Shown one piece after another: positions 17,624-26,928 of a DNA stretch of 64,000 bases (position 1 is the stretch's first letter; the number at the start of each line of letters is the position of its first letter). The notes beneath the pieces are model-generated. The model searched no databases, was not told the DNA's origin, and saw nothing but the letters and a program-made list of their open reading frames with translations. The translations under genes were made by a program, and so were the position numbers. Source of the stretch: Catellatospora sp. IY07-71 (GTDB taxonomy: Bacteria > Actinomycetota > Actinomycetes > Mycobacteriales > Micromonosporaceae). The stretch lies in assembly GCF_018326265.1 (NCBI RefSeq), contig NZ_AP023360.1, forward strand, positions 6,109,501-6,173,500. Direction: 5' to 3'.

Positions 17624-18456
17624 CCGGCTCGACGGCCACCACCGCCGGGGCGCGGGCCCACGCCCGCGCCCAGGGCGGCACCGTCGTGGCCTGCATGCCG
17701 ACCGTGCCGGCCGGCTCGCTCGCCGAGCCGCCGCAGGGGGTCGACGCCGCCGACCTCGTGTGGGCCGAGACCGTGCCCGGCGGCGGCTACGCGCACCGGC
17801 GCATGGCCGCCGGGACCGCGCTGCGGCTGACCGACCTCGACGGCGACGCCTGCGTGTCGGTGCTGCTGTTCAGCGCCGACGAGCCGTGGGAGCGGCTCAA
17901 CGTCGCCGACACGGTCAAGGTGCTGTGGCAGGCGTACGTCGGCGAAGGGCACCTGCTGCTGTCCGATCAGGGGCGGGTGCTCGCCTCGGTCACCGCCGCC
18001 GCGCCCGGCCGCTCCGACACGTTCTGCGGCACGTCCACGCTGCCGCGCAACACCGAGCGCTACGGCGACGGCGCCGCACACGGCCCCTCCCCCGCCGGGC
18101 GGGAGCTGTTCACGCTCGCCGCGGCCAAACACGGGCTCAGCCGCCGGGACCTGCCGCCGAGCATCTCGTTCTTCCAGGGCGTACGCGTGGACGGCGACGG
18201 GGCGTTCCAGTGGCTCGGCTCGGCCGGACCCGGCGCGAGCGTCGAGCTGCGCACCGAGATGCCGGTCGTGGTGCTGCTGGTCAACGTGCCGCACCCGATC
18301 GACCCCCGCCCGGCGTACACGTGCACCCCGGTGCAGGTACGCGCCTGGAAGGACCGGCGGACCGCGCCCGGCGATCCGCTGTGGACGCGCACGCCCGAGG
18401 GCGAGCGCGCCTTCCTCAACACCGCCGACCACCTCACCGCCCGGGGGCTCTCATGA
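17620..18456 (+). CDS. Urea-carboxylase-associated protein (DUF1989), carboxyguanidine deiminase subunit
   Basis: A 278-residue member of DUF1989. The motifs GGGYAHRRMAAGT and LTDLDGDACVSVLLF, and the later FCGTSTLPRN with SISFFQGVRV, fit urea-carboxylase-associated protein 2. In characterised systems the two DUF1989 proteins form the carboxyguanidine deiminase CgdAB, which removes ammonia from carboxyguanidine to give allophanate. Starts at GTG17620 inside the permease stop and overlaps the next gene by ATGA, so the subunits are translationally coupled. Which of cgdA/cgdB it is I cannot fix by sequence reading alone. Confidence 0.85.
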   Translation: MTGSTATTAGARAHARAQGGTVVACMPTVPAGSLAEPPQGVDAADLVWAETVPGGGYAHRRMAAGTALRLTDLDGDACVSVLLFSADEPWERLNVADTVKVLWQAYVGEGHLLLSDQGRVLASVTAAAPGRSDTFCGTSTLPRNTERYGDGAAHGPSPAGRELFTLAAAKHGLSRRDLPPSISFFQGVRVDGDGAFQWLGSAGPGASVELRTEMPVVVLLVNVPHPIDPRPAYTCTPVQVRAWKDRRTAPGDPLWTRTPEGERAFLNTADHLTARGLS

Positions 18457-19094
18457 CCGTGTCCACCGCCGCCCCCGCACTGGTGCCGGGCGCCGTCGTG
18501 CTCGACGAGACGGTGCCCGCGCGGGCGCCGTGGTCGGCGGTCGTGCGCCGCGGCCACGTGCTGACCATCGTCGACCTGCACGGCAACCAGGCCGTCGACT
18601 GCCTGCTCTACAACGCCGACGACACCGCCGAGCGCTACTCCGCACCCGACACGATGGCGGCCCAGGGCGGCATCTTCCTCACCACGGGCAGCGCGCTGCG
18701 CTCATCGGAGGGGCGGGCGCTGATGACGGTCGTGGCCGACGAGGTCGGCCGGCACGACACCGTCGGCGGGGCGTGCAGCCGCGAGTCGAACACGCTGCGC
18801 TACGGCCACCACACCGCGCACCAGCACGCCTGCGTCGAGAACTTCCTCGCCGAAGGCGCGCGCTGGGGCCTGGGCAAACGCGACCTGGTCAGCAACATCA
18901 ACTGGTACATGAACGTGCCGGTCGACCCGGACGGCAGCCTCGGCATCGTCGACGGCATCTCCGCGCCCGGCCTGCGAGTGGCGCTGCGCGCCGAGCGGGA
19001 CGTGCTGGTCCTGGTGTCGAACTGCCCCCAGGTCAACAACCCGTGCAACGGCTTCGACCCGACCCCGGTGCGCATGGTCGTCACCGCGCCCTGA
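18453..19094 (+). CDS. Urea-carboxylase-associated protein (DUF1989), second deiminase subunit
   Basis: A 213-residue DUF1989 protein, urea-carboxylase-associated protein 1 type, with TIVDLHGNQAVDCLLYNADD and ESNTLRYGHHTAHQHACVENF. Its conserved Cys and His residues probably bind a metal. It pairs with the preceding gene as the putative heterodimeric carboxyguanidine deiminase. ATG18453 overlaps the upstream stop. The biotin carboxylase follows after 29 bases with its own ribosome site (GAGAGG). Confidence 0.85.
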   Translation: MTVSTAAPALVPGAVVLDETVPARAPWSAVVRRGHVLTIVDLHGNQAVDCLLYNADDTAERYSAPDTMAAQGGIFLTTGSALRSSEGRALMTVVADEVGRHDTVGGACSRESNTLRYGHHTAHQHACVENFLAEGARWGLGKRDLVSNINWYMNVPVDPDGSLGIVDGISAPGLRVALRAERDVLVLVSNCPQVNNPCNGFDPTPVRMVVTAP

Positions 19095-19123
19095 GCCGCC
19101 GTCCCCCGCTGAGAGGCACCGCC

Positions 19124-22100
19124 ATGTTCGACACCCTGCTCGTCGCCAACCGCGGCGAGATCGCCTGCCGAGTCATCCGCACCGCCGCGCGGCTCGGGCT
19201 CAAGACCGTCGCCGTGTTCTCCGATCCCGACCGGTCCGCCCCGCACGTGCGGATGGCCGACGCCGCCGTGCACCTGGGCCCGGCCCCGGCCCGCGACAGC
19301 TACCTGCGGGTGGACCGGGTCCTGGAGGCGGCGCTGTCCACCGGCGCCGGTGCCGTGCACCCCGGGTACGGGTTCCTGTCCGAGGACGCCGGGTTCGCCG
19401 CCGCCGTCGAAGCCGCCGGGCTGGTGTTCGTCGGCCCCACCCCGCAGCAGCTCACCGCGTTCGGGGCCAAGCACACCGCGCGGGACCTGGCCCGCGCCGC
19501 CGGGGTGCCGATGATCGAGGGAACCGGGCTGCTGTCCGGTCTGGACGAAGCCCTGGCCGCCGCCGAGGGCATCGGCTACCCGGTGATGGTCAAGGCGACC
19601 GGTGGCGGCGGCGGCATCGGCATGCGGGCCTGCCGCACGCCGCAGGAGCTGGCCGCGGCGTACGACCAGGTGGAACGCCTGGCCGTGGCCAGCTTCGGCA
19701 GCGGCGGGGTGTTCCTGGAACGGTTCGTGCCGCAGGCCCGGCACGTCGAGGTACAGGTGTTCGGCGACGGCCGCGGCCGGGTGGTCGTGCTCGGCGACCG
19801 CGACTGCAGCCTGCAGCGGCGCAACCAGAAGGTCATCGAGGAGGCGCCCGCGCCGGGGCTGCCCGGCGCGGTGAGGCAGCGGCTGCACGCCTCGGCCGCG
19901 GCGCTGTGCGCGTCGGTGGACTACCGCTCGGCGGGCACGGTCGAGTTCGTGTACGACGCCGAACGCGAGCAGGCGTCGTTCCTGGAGGTCAACGCCCGGT
20001 TGCAGGTCGAGCACCCGGTGACCGAGCAGGTCTTCGGCGTGGACCTGGTCGAGTGGATGCTGCGGCTGGCGCAGGGCGACCGCGACGTGGTGGACACCCC
20101 GCTGCGCCCGGCCGGGGCGGCCGTGGAGGCGCGGGTCTACGCCGAGGATCCGGCCCAGGGTCACCGGCCCAGCGCCGGGCTGGTCACCCGCGCCGAGTTC
20201 CCGGCGTCGGCGCGCGTCGACGGGTGGATCGAGGCGGGCACCGAGGTCAGCACGTTCTACGACCCGCTGCTGGCCAAAATCATCGTCACCGGCGGGAGCC
20301 GGGACGAGGCGTTCGCGGCGCTGCGGGCAGCACTGGCGCAGACCCGCGTCGACGGCGTCGAGACGAACCTGGGACTGCTGCGGGCCGCCGCGGCCGACGC
20401 CGGCGTCCTGGCCGCCCGGCACAGCACCGCCACGCTGGCCGGGGTGGCCGACAGCGAGCCGCGGATCGTCGTCGAACGGCCCGGCACGCTGACCACGGTG
20501 CAGGACTGGCCCGGACGCACCGGGCTGTGGGAGGTCGGGGTGCCGCCGTCGGGGCCGATGGACGACCTGTCGTTCCGGCTGGGCAACCGCGCGCTGGGCA
20601 ACCCCGCGGGCGCGCCCGGCCTGGAGTGCACGGTCGACGGACCGGCGCTGCGCTTCGCCGCCGCCACCACCGTCTGCGTCACCGGCGCGGCCGTGCCGGT
20701 GACCGTCGACGGCACGCCGGTGCCCTGCTGGGAGCCGGTCGACGTGCCGGCGGGCGCGGTCCTGGACGTGGGCCGCGCGACCGCCGGGCTGCGGGCGTAC
20801 ATCCTGGTCGCCGGCGGGTTCGACGTGCCCCGCTACCTGGGCAGCGCGGCGACGTTCACCCTCGGCCAGTTCGGCGGGCACGGCGGGCGGGCGCTGCGCG
20901 TCGGCGACGTGCTGCGGGCCGCGGCACCCATCGCGCCTGTGGCCGGGCCCGTACCGCTGCGGGACCGGCCGGTGATCGGCGCCGAGTGGCAGCTCGCCGT
21001 CACCGAGGGCCCGCACGCCGCGCCGGAGTTCTTCCTGCGCGAGGATCTCGACGCGTTCTACGCCGCGCGCTGGCAGGTGCACTTCAACTCCGCCCGCACC
21101 GGCGTGCGCCTGGTCGGGCCGAAGCCGCGCTGGGCCCGCGCCGACGGCGGCGAGGCGGGGCTGCACCCGTCGAACATCCACGACACGCCGTACTCCGTCG
21201 GCGCCGTCGACTTCACCGGCGACGTGCCGATCCTGCTCGGACCGGACGGCCCGAGCCTGGGCGGGTTCGTCTGCCCCGCCACCGTCGTCACCGCCGAACG
21301 CTGGAAGCTGGGCCAGCTCAGCCCCGGCGACACGGTCCGGTTCACGCCGGTCGGCGACGATGCCGCCGCTGCGCTGCGCGCCGACCGCAGCCGCGGGCCG
21401 GTGCTGCTGGGCTCCGGTGACGGCGACGACGGGGTGCTGGCCCGCCGGGAGGCGACCGGCGCCGGGCCCGCCGTCACCTACCGGCGCAGCGGCGACGACA
21501 ACCTGCTCGTCGAGTACGGCCCGATGACCCTGGACCTGGGCCTGCGGATGCGCGCTCACGCGCTCATGGAACGGCTGCGCGCCGAGCGGCTGCCCGGCGT
21601 CGTCGACCTGACCCCGGGCATCCGGTCGCTGCAGATCCACGTCGACCCGGACGTGCTGCCCGTCCGGCGACTGCTCGGCCTGGCCCGCGGGCTGGAGGAC
21701 GAGCTGCCCGCGACGTCCGCGCTGGCGGTGCCCAGCCGGGTGGTGCACCTGCCGCTGTCCTGGGACGACCCGGCCACCCGCGAGGCCATCGCCCGCTACA
21801 TGGCCGGCGTGCGCGACGACGCGCCGTGGTGCCCGTGGAACATCGAGTTCATCCGCCGAGTCAACGGCCTGGACACCGTCGACGACGTGTACCGCACCGT
21901 CTACGACGCCAGCTACCTGGTGCTGGGCCTGGGCGACGTGTATCTCGGCGCGCCCGTCGCGACGCCGCTCGACCCCCGGCACCGTCTGGTCACCACGAAG
22001 TACAACCCCGCCCGCACCTGGACCCCCGAGAACGCCGTCGGCATCGGCGGCGCCTACCTGTGCATCTACGGCATGGAAGGGCCCGGCGGCTACCAGTTCG

Positions 22101-22690
22101 TCGGCCGCACCGTGCAGGTGTGGTCGCGGTGGCGGCAGTCCGGCGGCTTCGAACCCGGCTCGCCGTGGCTGCTGCGCCACTTCGACCGGATCTCCTGGTA
22201 TCCGGTCGGCGCCGAGGAGCTGCTCGACCTGCGCGCCGACGTCGCGGCCGGACGGCACGCCCTGCGCATCGACGACGGCGTGTTCCGGCTGGCCGACCAC
22301 GAGGCGTTCCTCGCTGACAATGCCGCGTCCATCGACGCGTTCCGGGCCCGGCAGGCGGCAGCGTTCACCGCCGAACGCGACGCCTGGGCCGCGGCCGGCG
22401 AGTTCGACCCGCGGCCCGAGCCGCAGACCCCCGCCGCCGCCGGAACCGTCACCGTGCCCGACGGGGGCGCGCTGGTCGAGGCGCCGATGCTGTCCAGCGT
22501 CTGGCGGGTCGACGTGCGCCCCGGCGACCGGGTCAGCGCCGGGCAGCCGCTGCTGGCGCTGGAGGCCATGAAACTCGAGACGGTGATCGTCGCCCCGCAG
22601 GACGGCGACGTCGCCGACATCCTCGTCACCCCCGGGTCCCAGGTGGCCCCGGGCAGCCCGCTGGTCGTACTCACCGGGAGGAATCGATGA
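19124..22690 (+). CDS. Biotin-dependent guanidine (urea-type) carboxylase
   Basis: A 1188-residue enzyme with domains in the order biotin carboxylase (1-450; VANRGEIACRVIR, KATGGGGGIGM, EVNARLQVEHPVTEQ), carboxyltransferase of the urea carboxylase KipA/AHS type (about 460-1080) and biotin carboxyl carrier (EAMKLE, biotinylated Lys1150). It carboxylates urea or guanidine with ATP and bicarbonate. The two adjacent DUF1989 genes argue for guanidine. Asp696 (GAVDFTGD) lies in the region where published work places a substrate-discriminating residue, but I did not verify the alignment. It overlaps the hydrolase gene by four bases. Confidence 0.88.
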   Translation: MFDTLLVANRGEIACRVIRTAARLGLKTVAVFSDPDRSAPHVRMADAAVHLGPAPARDSYLRVDRVLEAALSTGAGAVHPGYGFLSEDAGFAAAVEAAGLVFVGPTPQQLTAFGAKHTARDLARAAGVPMIEGTGLLSGLDEALAAAEGIGYPVMVKATGGGGGIGMRACRTPQELAAAYDQVERLAVASFGSGGVFLERFVPQARHVEVQVFGDGRGRVVVLGDRDCSLQRRNQKVIEEAPAPGLPGAVRQRLHASAAALCASVDYRSAGTVEFVYDAEREQASFLEVNARLQVEHPVTEQVFGVDLVEWMLRLAQGDRDVVDTPLRPAGAAVEARVYAEDPAQGHRPSAGLVTRAEFPASARVDGWIEAGTEVSTFYDPLLAKIIVTGGSRDEAFAALRAALAQTRVDGVETNLGLLRAAAADAGVLAARHSTATLAGVADSEPRIVVERPGTLTTVQDWPGRTGLWEVGVPPSGPMDDLSFRLGNRALGNPAGAPGLECTVDGPALRFAAATTVCVTGAAVPVTVDGTPVPCWEPVDVPAGAVLDVGRATAGLRAYILVAGGFDVPRYLGSAATFTLGQFGGHGGRALRVGDVLRAAAPIAPVAGPVPLRDRPVIGAEWQLAVTEGPHAAPEFFLREDLDAFYAARWQVHFNSARTGVRLVGPKPRWARADGGEAGLHPSNIHDTPYSVGAVDFTGDVPILLGPDGPSLGGFVCPATVVTAERWKLGQLSPGDTVRFTPVGDDAAAALRADRSRGPVLLGSGDGDDGVLARREATGAGPAVTYRRSGDDNLLVEYGPMTLDLGLRMRAHALMERLRAERLPGVVDLTPGIRSLQIHVDPDVLPVRRLLGLARGLEDELPATSALAVPSRVVHLPLSWDDPATREAIARYMAGVRDDAPWCPWNIEFIRRVNGLDTVDDVYRTVYDASYLVLGLGDVYLGAPVATPLDPRHRLVTTKYNPARTWTPENAVGIGGAYLCIYGMEGPGGYQFVGRTVQVWSRWRQSGGFEPGSPWLLRHFDRISWYPVGAEELLDLRADVAAGRHALRIDDGVFRLADHEAFLADNAASIDAFRARQAAAFTAERDAWAAAGEFDPRPEPQTPAAAGTVTVPDGGALVEAPMLSSVWRVDVRPGDRVSAGQPLLALEAMKLETVIVAPQDGDVADILVTPGSQVAPGSPLVVLTGRNR

Positions 22691-24354
22691 CCCCGCAGGA
22701 CCGCGTACGCGACGCGTACGCCCGGCTCGCCCGCGGCGAGCGCCCCGAAGCGTGGATCACGCTGCGCGCCGAGGCGGACGTGCTGGCCGACGCCGCCGCG
22801 CTGGAGCGGCGGCTCGCGGCAGGTGAGCAGCTGCCGCTGGCCGGGTCGCTGCTGGCGGTCAAGGACAACATCGACGTCGCGGGCCTGCCCACCACCGCGG
22901 CCTGCCCCGAGTACGCGTACCTGCCCGAGCGCAGCGCCCCGGCCGTGCAGCGGCTGATCGACGCGGGCGCGCTCGTGCTGGGCAAGACCAACCTGGACCA
23001 GTTCGCCACCGGCCTGGTGGGCACCCGCAGCCCGTACGGCGCCGTCCGGGACGTGCGGGACCCGGCGCGGGTGTCGGGCGGATCCAGTTCGGGTTCGGCC
23101 GTGGCCGTGGCGCTGGGCATCGCCGACCTGGCGCTGGGCACCGACACCGCCGGGTCGGGGCGAGTGCCCGCCGCGTACCAGGGTGTCGTCGGGGTCAAGC
23201 CGACCCGGGGCCTGGTGCCGACCGACGGGGTGGTGCCTGCCTGCCGCAGCTTCGACTGCGTCACCGTCTTCGCCCGGACCCTCACCGCCGCCCGGCAGGC
23301 CATGTCGATCATGAGTGAGCCCGCGGGGCGGCCGTGGCCCGCCGACGCACCGCTGGCGGCTGGTCCCGCACCGGTCGTCGCGGTGCCCGACCGCGACGAG
23401 CTGGTCGCCATGTCCGGACCGTGGCTCGACGCCTTCGAGCAGGCCGCCGCGACACTGGCCAAGGCCGGGGCCCGGCTGCGCCCGATCCGGCTGGCCCCGT
23501 TCCTGGCCGCCGCGAAACTGCTCTACGGCGGCGGTTTCGTCGCCGAACGCTACGCCGCGGTCGGCGCGTTCCTCGACACGCGGCCCGCCGGTGCGGATCC
23601 GACCGTCGCCGCGATCATCACCGCCGCGCGCGACGTGCCCGCGCACGTGCTGGTCGCCGACACCGAGCGCCTGGAGCGGCTGCGGGAGGAGGCGATGGCC
23701 GAGTGGGGCGACGCCGACGTGCTGCTGCTGCCCACGGCCCCGATCCAGCCCACGATCGCGCAGGTCGCCGCCGATCCGGTGGGCGTCAACGCGCTGGTGG
23801 GCACGTACACCAACTTCTGCAACCTGTTCGACCTTGCGGCGGTCGCCGTGCCCGCCGGGGAGGTCGCGGGCGGCAACTTCGGCGTACAGGTGATCGCCCG
23901 GGGCTTCGCCGACGCCGTCGCCGCCGATGTCGCGGCGCTGATCCGGGGTGAAGACCCGCCCGCCTCGCCTGCTGAGGGGCTGCCGCTGCTGGTCATCGGC
24001 GCGCACCTGACCAGCCAGGCGCTCAACGACCAGCTGACCTCGGTCGGCGGCCGGTTCGCCGGCCAGGTCCGCACCGCACCGGAGTACCGGCTGTACGCGC
24101 TGGACACGCAGCCGCCGAAGCCCGGACTGCTGCGGGTCGGCTCCGGCGGGGCCGCCATCGACGGTGAGCTGTGGCTGCTGCCCCCGGCGGCGCTCGGCCG
24201 GTTCCTGGACGCGCTGCCCGAGCCCATGACCCTCGGCAAGGTACGCCTGGCCGACGGCAGCCTGGTCACCGGGTTCCTCTGCGAGCCGCTCGCCGTCGAA
24301 GGAACCCTCGACATCACCGAGCACGGGGGGTGGCTGTCCTATCTGGCGTCCTGA
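22687..24354 (+). CDS. atzF: Allophanate hydrolase (amidase family)
   Basis: A 555-residue amidase-signature enzyme with Lys59 (AVKDNID), the serine cluster 133-135 in SGGSSSGS and the nucleophile Ser158 in DTAGS, forming the Ser-Ser-Lys triad. A C-terminal domain of about 120 residues is typical of allophanate hydrolases such as AtzF. It splits allophanate to ammonia and CO2, the last step of the guanidine/urea carboxylase route. ATG22687 overlaps the carboxylase stop; it ends the operon. Confidence 0.88.
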   Translation: MTPQDRVRDAYARLARGERPEAWITLRAEADVLADAAALERRLAAGEQLPLAGSLLAVKDNIDVAGLPTTAACPEYAYLPERSAPAVQRLIDAGALVLGKTNLDQFATGLVGTRSPYGAVRDVRDPARVSGGSSSGSAVAVALGIADLALGTDTAGSGRVPAAYQGVVGVKPTRGLVPTDGVVPACRSFDCVTVFARTLTAARQAMSIMSEPAGRPWPADAPLAAGPAPVVAVPDRDELVAMSGPWLDAFEQAAATLAKAGARLRPIRLAPFLAAAKLLYGGGFVAERYAAVGAFLDTRPAGADPTVAAIITAARDVPAHVLVADTERLERLREEAMAEWGDADVLLLPTAPIQPTIAQVAADPVGVNALVGTYTNFCNLFDLAAVAVPAGEVAGGNFGVQVIARGFADAVAADVAALIRGEDPPASPAEGLPLLVIGAHLTSQALNDQLTSVGGRFAGQVRTAPEYRLYALDTQPPKPGLLRVGSGGAAIDGELWLLPPAALGRFLDALPEPMTLGKVRLADGSLVTGFLCEPLAVEGTLDITEHGGWLSYLAS

Positions 24355-24426
24355 CCCGACCACAGCCGACCGCCCCAAAGAGCCGGGCGGCAGGCGCGGC
24401 GATGTCCACGACGAGAGTGCGTGCGA

Positions 24427-25353
24427 TCACGCCCGTGATGTCGGCAAGGTGGCCGTTCCAGTAATCGCCTCGGAGCGCGCCCAGAGGCGCCGCGCAAGAG
24501 CAGGATCGGTGGCCGGACCGGAAAGTCTGTCGAAGGTGGGCCGGGCGGGGCCGAAGGCGCGACCCGGGCCGATGAGGCGACCGGTCGGGGCGGCGGTCTC
24601 CGTGGCGGCGTAGAGGATCGGGGCGACAGCCTCGTCGATGGGCCGGCGGAGGGCGAGTCCGAGCAGCGCGCTGACGGCGCGGTCCAGCGGCGGCGCGTCG
24701 CGGTCGAGGTCGGTCTTGGCCATGCCGGGATGGGCGAGCAGGCTGCGCACGGGCGATCCGGCGCCGCGCAGCCGGCAATCGAGTTCCAGGGCGAACAGAA
24801 CGTTGGCGAGTTTGGATCGGGCATAGGCGCGTCCGGGCGAGTAGCCGCGTTCGGCGGCGAGGTCGTCGGGGTCGAGGCGGCCGATGCGGTAGAGGCCGGA
24901 ACCGACCGTCACCACGACCGGGTCTCGTCCGGCGCTCAGCCGCTCCAGCAGCAGGGCGGTGAGGGCGAAGTGCCCGAGGTGATTGGTGGCCAGCTGGCTC
25001 TCCACGCCCTGCGCGCTGAGGCTTCGCGGCACGTTGCCGATGCCTCCGTTGTTGATCAGCGCATCGACGGCGATGTCGTCGTCATGCAGGCCGTCGGCGA
25101 ACGCGTGCACGGTCCTCAGGTCGAGCAGGTCCAGGCGACGGACCTGGAGGTCGGCCGCCGGATGGTCGGCGATCAGCCGGTCGCGGACGTGCCCGCCCTT
25201 GGCGGTGTCGCGGACCGCCATGACGACCCGGGCTCCGTTCGCGGCGAGGTGGCGGGTGATCGCCACACCGAGGCCGCTGCTGGCGCCGGTGACGACGAAG
25301 GTGCGTCCGGCCTGGTCGTCGAGGTCGGCGAGGGTCCAGTCTGCGTGGTCCAT
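24427..25353 (-). CDS. Short-chain dehydrogenase/reductase
   Basis: A 308-residue classical-type SDR with the nucleotide motif TGASSGLG, the NNGGIG motif and the Tyr-x3-Lys pair in YARSKLAN. The form resembles retinol dehydrogenase/WW-oxidoreductase-like SDRs, with LATNHLGHFALT before the active site. The substrate is unknown. It is transcribed divergently from a TetR regulator. A well-formed promoter and two operator-like palindromes lie directly upstream, so it is probably induced by the regulator's ligand, perhaps its own substrate. Confidence 0.85.
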   Translation of the reverse strand: MDHADWTLADLDDQAGRTFVVTGASSGLGVAITRHLAANGARVVMAVRDTAKGGHVRDRLIADHPAADLQVRRLDLLDLRTVHAFADGLHDDDIAVDALINNGGIGNVPRSLSAQGVESQLATNHLGHFALTALLLERLSAGRDPVVVTVGSGLYRIGRLDPDDLAAERGYSPGRAYARSKLANVLFALELDCRLRGAGSPVRSLLAHPGMAKTDLDRDAPPLDRAVSALLGLALRRPIDEAVAPILYAATETAAPTGRLIGPGRAFGPARPTFDRLSGPATDPALARRLWARSEAITGTATLPTSRA

Positions 25354-25372
25354 GAGTTCTCCCGGCGCTAAG

Positions 25373-25387
25373 CGGATTACTTATCCG
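25373..25387. promoter_or_regulatory. Operator half-site pair 1 (CGGAT-N5-ATCCG)
   Basis: Inverted repeat CGGAT (25373-25377) and ATCCG (25383-25387) immediately downstream of the -10 box of the SDR promoter. Its half-site matches that of the second palindrome. Centre-to-centre distance is 33 bases, about three DNA turns, so two repressor dimers could sit on the same face. Confidence 0.6.
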
Positions 25388-25416
25388 ATTGAAGAACACT
25401 CGAAGCGGATTGTCAA
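25388..25416 (-). promoter_or_regulatory. Sigma-70-type promoter of the SDR gene
   Basis: Read leftward, TTGACA (25416-25411) is a perfect -35 box and TTCAAT (25393-25388) a 4/6 -10 box, separated by exactly 17 bases. It lies 35 bases upstream of the SDR ATG. One palindrome covers the -35 box and another touches the downstream edge of the -10 box, a classic repression layout. Confidence 0.65.
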
Positions 25417-25420
25417 TCCG
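25406..25420. promoter_or_regulatory. Operator 2 (CGGATTGTCAATCCG)
   Basis: A 15-base palindrome with perfect 6-base arms and a 3-base centre, overlapping the -35 box of the SDR promoter and lying 19 bases before the tetR GTG. It shares the CGGAT half-site with operator 1. It is the likely site of autoregulation and SDR repression by the adjacent TetR protein. Confidence 0.65.
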
Positions 25421-25438
25421 GTTAGGTAGACTCGCGCG

Positions 25439-26008
25439 GTGACCCCGCCCCTTCGCGCCGACGCTGCCCGCAACCGTGACCAGCTACTGGCCACGGCCCG
25501 CCTCGCGATGGCGGAAGGTGACCTGACGCTGCAGCTCAACGACCTCGCACGCCGGGCCCAGGTGGGTGTCGGAACGGTCTACCGGCACTTCCCGACCCGG
25601 CGGGCACTCATCGAGGCGCTCGCCGACAGCGGCTTCACCGCGCTGATCGAGGACGCTCGCGGCGCGAGTCGGCACGATGACGCCTGGACCGCGGTCGAGG
25701 TCCTGCTTCGCGCTCTGCTCATGCGGCAGCTGACCGATCCCGCATTCACTGAAGTGATCTCCACCGGTCCGGATCAAGACGTCGCTGCCCGCACCGGCGC
25801 GCATCGTGAGGAGTTCCGGACGTTGGCCCGCACCGTGCTCGAACGCGCACGGCAGGCGCGCTCGCTCCGGCCCGACCTCACCGACGACGAACTGCACCAC
25901 CTGGTCTGCGGCACCGCGTTCGCCCTGCGAATCGGTGACGATCCGGCCAAACGAGTCGACCGATACCTGCGGGTGCTGCTCGACGGCATCCACACCCCGC
26001 AGACGTAG
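25439..26008 (+). CDS. TetR-family regulator
   Basis: A 189-residue TetR protein. The helix-turn-helix is clear (LNDLARRAQVGVGTVYRHFPTR), and the C-terminal part resembles the SbtR/TetR C33 type that often controls an adjacent oxidoreductase. GTG25439 is the start. Little space remains upstream: the second CGGATT palindrome ends 18 bases before it, suggesting autorepression. Partner gene: the divergent SDR. Confidence 0.87.
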   Translation: MTPPLRADAARNRDQLLATARLAMAEGDLTLQLNDLARRAQVGVGTVYRHFPTRRALIEALADSGFTALIEDARGASRHDDAWTAVEVLLRALLMRQLTDPAFTEVISTGPDQDVAARTGAHREEFRTLARTVLERARQARSLRPDLTDDELHHLVCGTAFALRIGDDPAKRVDRYLRVLLDGIHTPQT

Positions 26009-26180
26009 CCGGAACCAGCCCGCACTCCGACCCGTCACCGCCGGCGCCAGGTCAGGCTGGGCTACGACACCGCCTTGGGCAGGCACGGGCATGCAGGTGG
26101 GCATCTACCGACAAACCGGGTCGGTGGCACTCCTGCCGAAGGCGTGCCGGTTCGCACAGCAGAGCCCGGTGCGGCCGGTC

Positions 26181-26516
26181 TCAGCCGGCGATGTTGTGCG
26201 GGAAGACGACGACCACCTTCTCATCGGTGAGTTCGCGCACGTGCACGCCCTGGCCGTCGCCGGAGACCGGCAGGGTGATCTCGTTGTCGCCGATGGTGAC
26301 GGTCACCAGGCTGTCCTTCACCTCGACCAGTTCGACCTCCATGCCGAACACACTCGCCGAGGCACTCACGCCGCGCTGGAAGGTCACGGCGCATTGCTGA
26401 AGGTCGCAGTCCACGTCGGTGCCCTTGCCGTCACCGCACCCGGCCAGCAGGGTGATCGCCAACAGTGGCAGAACGATCGTCCGAGCGAGCGCTCGGCCAA
26501 GGTCAGCAGACATCAC
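26181..26516 (-). CDS. Small secreted lipoprotein of unknown function
   Basis: A 111-residue protein with a type II signal peptide: basic start, hydrophobic core, and lipobox LLAGC with the lipidated Cys at residue 26. The mature part contains one CxxxxC pair (DCDLQQC) and a short beta-rich domain of about 80 residues. I do not recognise a family. It is preceded and followed by non-coding stretches, so it is probably a single-gene unit exposed on the outer face of the membrane. Confidence 0.7.
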   Translation of the reverse strand: MMSADLGRALARTIVLPLLAITLLAGCGDGKGTDVDCDLQQCAVTFQRGVSASASVFGMEVELVEVKDSLVTVTIGDNEITLPVSGDGQGVHVRELTDEKVVVVFPHNIAG

Positions 26517-26928
26517 TCGACTGTAGACGTCGCCGTCCAGTGGTTGTGGCGTTGGCGCGGACGGGTCGTTGCCGGAGGTGTTGGGCGCGGGGTGGTCACA
26601 GGCGTTGCCGCAAACCGGCCGTCACCGTCGTCGCCGCAACGAAACCCAGCGATTTCGTTGATGGCGCCAGGGCTTGTCGGCGTACGGGTCGCAGTGCAGA
26701 GCCGCGAACACCAGCGAGTACAGAGCGGGTAGCAAGATCGGTAAGTGCCTACGGGCGCATACAGGGTGCAAGTCCGGCGTTCAGCGCCTACGCTCTGTTA
26801 CAACGGGCAGCGCCGAACGGATGTGTCGATGAGCGGGCGCGGCCTGTACTGGCAGGATGCCGACGAATTACAACCCACGAGATCATCACCGTGCCGCATG
26901 GCCGCTGGTGCTATTCGGGGCCGTGCAG
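26517..26928. other. Non-coding stretch
   Basis: About 410 bases between two leftward genes. Small open frames here lack codon bias and ribosome sites. No RNA gene, repeat or strong hairpin was seen. Somewhat lower GC than the neighbours. Confidence 0.4.

Noticed and set aside
18800-22300. Open frame of 1166 codons on the minus strand
   Set aside because: It is antisense to the guanidine carboxylase and neighbours and reads as low-complexity Gly/Arg/Val/His with no domain. High GC leaves this frame without stops.
19124-24354. Plain urea carboxylase/urea amidolyase operon
   Set aside because: The two DUF1989 genes and a dedicated permease indicate guanidine as the substrate; urea is kept only as an alternative.
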